Source: Rubrivivax sp.
GTDB taxonomy: Bacteria > Pseudomonadota > Gammaproteobacteria > Burkholderiales > Burkholderiaceae_C
Reading direction: 5' to 3'
NCBI GenBank assembly: GCA_030681795.1
Contig: JAUXRG010000078.1
Span: 1 to 64,000, forward strand
DNA length: 64,000 nt
Part shown: one piece after another, positions 60,294 through 64,000 of the stretch
Layout of the letters: each line of letters starts with the position of its first letter
How positions within the stretch are numbered: the first letter of the stretch is position 1
The notes under the pieces: model-generated
Seen by the model: only the letters and a program-made list of their open reading frames with translations
The model's database searches: none
Told to the model about the DNA's origin: nothing
Translations under genes and position numbers: made by a program

Positions 60294-61148
60294 ATGTCAC
60301 TGAATCAAACCCTGCACGCCCGCTCGTGGGCGGCCAAGTCGCTGGCCTCGCTGCTGGCGGGTTTCGTGCTCGCCTTCAGCCTGCCGACGCTGGCCCTGGC
60401 CCAGGCGGCCGCCTCGGCCCCCGCCGAGACGGTCGCCCCAGCCCCCGCCCCGGCGCCCGCGCCCGCGGCGCCGGTCGTGAGCTCGGAGGCCGTGGACAAC
60501 CCCTACGGTCTGAAGGCGCTCTGGAACCAAGGCGACTACGTCGCCCGTACCACGCTGTTCATCCTGGCGATCATGTCGATGGGCAGCTGGTACTTCATCT
60601 TCACCAAGGTTTACGAACAGCGCCAGATGCTCAAGAGCGCCACGGCCTCGGGCGAAGCATTCTGGAAGACCAGTTCGGTGAAGGCCGGTGTCGGCGCGCT
60701 TGAAGAAGGCTCGGCCTTCCGCTTCATCGCCGAGCAAGGCATCCGCGCCAGCGAGCACCACGAAGGCACGATGGTCGAATCGATCGACAAGCACACCTGG
60801 ATCTCGATGTCGGTCGACCGCGCCCTGAGCAGCGTGCAAAACCGTCTGCAGGACGGCATGGCCTTCCTCGCCACCGTGGGCTCCACCGCACCGTTCGTGG
60901 GCCTGTTCGGCACGGTCTGGGGCATTTACAACGCACTGGTCAAGATCGGCATCAGCGGCCAGGCCTCGATCGACAAGGTGGCCGGACCGGTGGGTGAATC
61001 GCTCATCATGACCGCCTTCGGCCTGGCCGTCGCGGTGCCGGCGGTGATGGGCTACAACTGGCTCCTGCGCCGCAACAAGGCCGTGATGGACCAGGCCAAG
61101 GCTTTCGCGGGCGACCTGCACAACGTACTGATCGCCGGCAAACGGTAA
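60294..61148 (+). CDS. exbB: ExbB/TolQ family proton channel subunit
   Basis: 284 residues. An N-terminal signal-like segment and an Ala/Pro stretch (about 36-62) precede three membrane helices. VGSTAPFVGLFGTVWGIYNAL near 198-218 is the MotA/TolQ/ExbB core. It forms the pentameric channel that, with ExbD, energises TonB. GGAG precedes the ATG. Confidence 0.94.
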   Translation: MSLNQTLHARSWAAKSLASLLAGFVLAFSLPTLALAQAAASAPAETVAPAPAPAPAPAAPVVSSEAVDNPYGLKALWNQGDYVARTTLFILAIMSMGSWYFIFTKVYEQRQMLKSATASGEAFWKTSSVKAGVGALEEGSAFRFIAEQGIRASEHHEGTMVESIDKHTWISMSVDRALSSVQNRLQDGMAFLATVGSTAPFVGLFGTVWGIYNALVKIGISGQASIDKVAGPVGESLIMTAFGLAVAVPAVMGYNWLLRRNKAVMDQAKAFAGDLHNVLIAGKR

Positions 61149-61281
61149 TGTCTGCCCCAAGACGCACTCGGCGTCGCCCCCTGGCCCAGCAGTGGGCCTT
61201 TGCAAGACCCAGGGGAGCGAATTCGCTTGGGACGTCCCGGCGCGAATTCATTTCCCTCAAGGCATTGAGTGGAGAGCCTGT

Positions 61282-61725
61282 ATGGGCATGAACATAGGTG
61301 CCGCTGACGACAGCGGCGAGGACCAGCTCAACAACACCATCAACACCACGCCCCTCGTGGACGTGATGCTGGTGCTGCTGATCATCTTCCTGATCACCAT
61401 CCCGGTGGTCACGCAGTCGATCAACCTCGAGCTGCCGAAGGAACGCAATCTGCCCACGCAGACCAAGCCCGAGAACATCGTCATCGCAGTCAACCGCGAC
61501 GGCGAGGTCTTCTGGGGCATGGAGCGCATGGCCGACAACGAGGCGCTGGTGGCGAGGATGAAGATCGAGTCCGTGAAGGAACCTCAGCCCGAGGTTCACA
61601 TCCGGGGCGACTCCGAAGTGCGCTATGAATCCGTGGGCCGCGTGGTCGTGGCCTGCCAGCGCGCCGGTATCTTCAAGGTGGGCTTCATCACCGAGCCTCC
61701 CGCCGGCACTGCCGCGCACCGCTAG
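61282..61725 (+). CDS. exbD: ExbD/TolR family protein, copy 1
   Basis: 147 residues. One membrane helix (about 25-43) carries the proton-coupling Asp in NTTPLVDVMLVLLIIF. The periplasmic domain follows. It is distinct in sequence from the next gene and 13 bases ahead of it. It forms the dimer inside the ExbB pentamer. Confidence 0.93.
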   Translation: MGMNIGAADDSGEDQLNNTINTTPLVDVMLVLLIIFLITIPVVTQSINLELPKERNLPTQTKPENIVIAVNRDGEVFWGMERMADNEALVARMKIESVKEPQPEVHIRGDSEVRYESVGRVVVACQRAGIFKVGFITEPPAGTAAHR

Positions 61726-61737
61726 GGAGAAGACAGT

Positions 61738-62166
61738 ATGGGAATGAATGTCGGTTCGTCCGGCGGCGACGACGCCCCGATGATGGACATCAACACCACG
61801 CCGCTGATCGACGTGATGCTGGTCTTGCTGATCATGTTCATCATCACGATCCCGATCCAGACGCACGCGGTCAAGATGAACATGCCCGTGCCCAGCAGCT
61901 CGCCGCCTCCTCGGCCACCGGAGATCATCCGCATCGACGTCGATTTCGACGGCACCATCGGCTGGAACGGCGAAGTGCTGCAACCGGGCGACCGGGCGGG
62001 CCTCGAGTGGCGCCTGGGCGTCGTGGCATCCCAGCCCGACCAAGCCGAAGTGCATCTGCGGCCCAACAAGCTGGTGACCTACAAGCATGTGGCGATGATC
62101 CTGGCGACGGCGCAACGGCTGGGCGTCACGAAGATCGGCATCGTCGGCAACGAACAGTTCCTTTGA
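61738..62166 (+). CDS. exbD: ExbD/TolR family protein, copy 2
   Basis: 142 residues. The NTTPLIDVMLVLLIMFIITIP membrane helix with the essential Asp is near 20-40 (written in part). The periplasmic domain differs clearly from copy 1, so this is a diverged duplicate. Two ExbD proteins may join in one heterodimer. It is followed 15 bases later by a TPR gene. Confidence 0.92.
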   Translation: MGMNVGSSGGDDAPMMDINTTPLIDVMLVLLIMFIITIPIQTHAVKMNMPVPSSSPPPRPPEIIRIDVDFDGTIGWNGEVLQPGDRAGLEWRLGVVASQPDQAEVHLRPNKLVTYKHVAMILATAQRLGVTKIGIVGNEQFL

Positions 62167-62180
62167 GACCTTTGCGAACC

Positions 62181-63392
62181 ATGAAGACCTTGCGCGCGCT
62201 GACGCTCGCCTGTGTGGCGTTTTCGGCCACCGGTTGGTTGACCCAGACGGCCGCGCAAGGCGTGCGTCCCGAGGTGGGCAAGCCTTTGCAGCAGGCCAGT
62301 GAACTGCTCAAGGCAGGCAAAGCCAAGGAGGCGCTGGCCAAGGTGCGCGAAGCCGACGGCGTGGGCAACAAGACCGCGGCCGAACAGCTCACCATCGATC
62401 GCATGAAGGCCGCCTCGGCGCAGCGCGCGGGTGAGCTGGGCACGGCCATCCAGGCGCTGGAGTCCATCCATGGCAAATCCTCGGGCACCGAGGCCGGGCA
62501 AATCGCCGAGCAGATCGCCGCGGCCTATGCCCAGCAGCGCAACAACGCCAAGGCGGTCGAGTGGCTGAACAAGGCCCTGCAGGCGGGGAACCACAGCGCC
62601 TCGGTCAAGCAGCTCCAGAGCTACCTGCAGGCGGCCAGCGGCGACTACGGCGCCATCGCTCGTGACGCCGGCGCGGCGGTCTCCGGTGCCGAGCACGCCG
62701 GGCGCCGGCCCGAGGAAGGCGACTTGCTGCGCCTGGCCGACGCGCAACAGCGCACCGGCAACAACGCCGGCTACATCCTCACGCTCGAGAAGCTCCTTCT
62801 CAACTACCCGAAGAAGGACTACTGGAACGCCTACCTCGGCCGCCTGCCGCGCAAGACGGGTTTCAGCGACCGCTTCGCGCTGGACGTCATGCGCCTGCGC
62901 CTGGCCAGCGGTACGCTGACCAAGGCCGAGGACTTCATGGAAATGGCCCAGCTCTCGCTGCAGGCCGGCGTGCCGGCCGAAGCCAGGCATGTGGTGGACC
63001 AGGGCTTCAAGTCCGGCGTGCTGGGCACAGGCCCCGAGGCCGCACGGCATCAGCGATTGCGCGAACTGGCGATCAAGCAGGAGACCGATTCCAAGGCTTC
63101 GTTGCCCAACCAGGCGGCCGAAGCCGAGGGCTTCAAGGAAGGCGACGCCCTCATCAAGGCCGGCAACGCCTACGTCTCGCTGGGCGAGGTCGACAAGGGC
63201 ATCGCCTTGATCCAGAAGGGCATTGCCAAGGGGGGCCTCAAGCGCCCCGAAGACGGCAAGCTGCGCCTGGGCCTGGCCCAGCTGCAATCGCCCAAGGGCA
63301 AGGCCGCCGCCACGCAGACGCTGCGCAGCATCAAGAGCAATGACGGCGCCGCGGAGATCGCGCGCCTGTGGTTGATCGTCGGCGCGCCCTAG
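62181..63392 (+). CDS. Exported tetratricopeptide repeat protein
   Basis: 403 residues with a signal peptide (cut near QTAAQG). Helical repeats cover most of it, with LLKAGKAKEALAKVREA near 41-57 and VEWLNKALQAGNHSASVKQL near 123-142 as TPR-like units. It is the last gene of the tonB-exbB-exbD-exbD cluster, so it may scaffold or connect the TonB complex with a periplasmic or outer membrane partner. No family function is known to me. Confidence 0.8.
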   Translation: MKTLRALTLACVAFSATGWLTQTAAQGVRPEVGKPLQQASELLKAGKAKEALAKVREADGVGNKTAAEQLTIDRMKAASAQRAGELGTAIQALESIHGKSSGTEAGQIAEQIAAAYAQQRNNAKAVEWLNKALQAGNHSASVKQLQSYLQAASGDYGAIARDAGAAVSGAEHAGRRPEEGDLLRLADAQQRTGNNAGYILTLEKLLLNYPKKDYWNAYLGRLPRKTGFSDRFALDVMRLRLASGTLTKAEDFMEMAQLSLQAGVPAEARHVVDQGFKSGVLGTGPEAARHQRLRELAIKQETDSKASLPNQAAEAEGFKEGDALIKAGNAYVSLGEVDKGIALIQKGIAKGGLKRPEDGKLRLGLAQLQSPKGKAAATQTLRSIKSNDGAAEIARLWLIVGAP

Positions 63393-63404
63393 CCAGTGCG
63401 CGCC

Positions 63405-63428
63405 GGGGCACCGAAGCCGCCCCTTTTT
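63405..63428 (+). terminator. Probable terminator of the tonB cluster
   Basis: GGGGC and GCCCC, separated by nine bases and followed by five T bases, lie 13 bases after the TPR stop. The stem is short but the T-run is clear. The MBL-fold gene starts 20 bases later. Confidence 0.55.
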
Positions 63429-63448
63429 GATCGCGCAGAATCCGGGGC

Positions 63449-64000
63449 ATGAGTCTCCCCCTGCCCCCCTATGTGCAGTCCATGGGCCAAGGCGTGCATG
63501 CCGTGGACACCGGCTTCCACCGCGACCGCTTCGATGCCGCCTACCTGCTCGTGCATGAAGGTCGCGCGGCCTTCATAGACACCGGCACGCACTTCGCCGT
63601 TCCGCGCTTGCTGGCCGCCCTGCATGCCCTGGGTGTGGCTCGCGAGCAGGTCGATTTCGTCATTCCGACGCATGTGCATCTGGACCATGCCGGTGGCGCC
63701 GGCACCCTGATGCGCGAACTGCCGGCCGCGCGAATGCTGGTGCACCCGCGCGGCGCCAGGCACATGATCGACCCCGGCGCCCTGTGGCAAGGTGCGCTGG
63801 CGGTGTACGGCGCCGATGAAATGCAGCGCACCTACGGCGAGGTGGTGCCCGTGGCCGCCGAGCGCGTGCACACCACGAGCGACGAGATGACCGTCAGCCT
63901 GGCGGGCCGCGAACTGCGCTTTGCCGACACACCCGGCCACGCCCGCCACCACCACTGCATCTGGGACGCCGCCACGCAGGGCTGGTTCACCGGAGACACC
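63449..64000 (+). CDS. MBL-fold metallo-hydrolase (3' truncated)
   Basis: 184 residues are visible before the window ends. The zinc motif THVHLDHAGG places His75, His77, Asp79 and His80, and a later His is in DTPGHARHHH near 167-176. The fold covers lactonases, glyoxalases and other hydrolases, so the substrate is open. It lies just after a terminator and has its own start with no clear ribosome site. Confidence 0.82.
   Translation, partial: MSLPLPPYVQSMGQGVHAVDTGFHRDRFDAAYLLVHEGRAAFIDTGTHFAVPRLLAALHALGVAREQVDFVIPTHVHLDHAGGAGTLMRELPAARMLVHPRGARHMIDPGALWQGALAVYGADEMQRTYGEVVPVAAERVHTTSDEMTVSLAGRELRFADTPGHARHHHCIWDAATQGWFTGDT

Overview
The window is a 64 kb stretch of a GC-rich chromosome from a betaproteobacterium, almost certainly order Burkholderiales and most like Comamonadaceae. 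This rests on the Burkholderiales-type porin, the Bug-family and TRAP binding proteins, gene neighbourhoods such as pyrG-kdsA-eno-ftsB and dacC-dat-DUF493, and short C/G-run palindromes of a kind common between genes in that family. It is dense core chromosome: no rRNA, tRNA, insertion sequence, prophage or CRISPR array was seen.

Layout. 1-497: end of a TRAP permease with a terminator, facing a TRAP binding protein. 1.7-7 kb: pmbA, darP, mogA, cysE, trmJ, suhB (protein quality, ribosome assembly, molybdopterin, cysteine, tRNA methylation). 7-10.7 kb: a secreted S9 peptidase divergent from an unusual helix-turn-helix/citrate-synthase-like protein, in sequence whose codon use looks less GC-biased than its neighbours. 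10.9-14.3 kb: mutS and a hydrolase. 14.4-22.1 kb: an N-formylglutamate amidohydrolase/aspartoacylase-like pair divergent from a complete five-gene oligopeptide ABC importer. 22.1-23.4 kb: a site-2 protease and two tiny proteins. 23.5-30 kb: a B12 uptake and salvage operon (btuB-btuF-btuC-btuD-cobQ) behind a cobalamin riboswitch. 30-35.5 kb: pyrG, kdsA, eno, ftsB, then pnuC and a NadR-like kinase. 35.4-40.1 kb: hslO, a DUF455 protein, a polar amino acid importer lacking an ATPase gene, and a porin with a strong terminator. 40.2-46.7 kb: xerD, a Bug binding protein, a chalcone-isomerase-like protein, an AEC transporter, queG back to back with tsaE, and amiC. 46.7-53.8 kb: a 72-bp tandem duplication, a CorA transporter, hemB, a structured RNA/attenuator candidate before a VanZ-like gene, a ferredoxin-like protein, a hydrolase, dacC, dat and a DUF493 gene. 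53.9-59.3 kb: a second S9 peptidase, a pseudouridine synthase, a Bcr/CflA efflux pump and miaA. 59.5-63.4 kb: tonB-exbB-exbD-exbD-TPR. The window ends inside an MBL-fold hydrolase gene.

Links between genes. The riboswitch-controlled BtuB receptor needs TonB-ExbBD energy, and a TonB system lies 30 kb away. BtuFCD would carry cobalamin across the inner membrane and CobQ acts on late corrinoid intermediates. Cell-envelope functions recur (AmiC, DacC, Dat, FtsB, KdsA, TsaE beside AmiC), as do substrate-binding proteins with twin-arginine signals.

The least explained items are the citrate-synthase-like regulator with Asn in place of a catalytic His, and the attenuator-like RNA at 49120-49232. Functions are read from the sequence without database searches.
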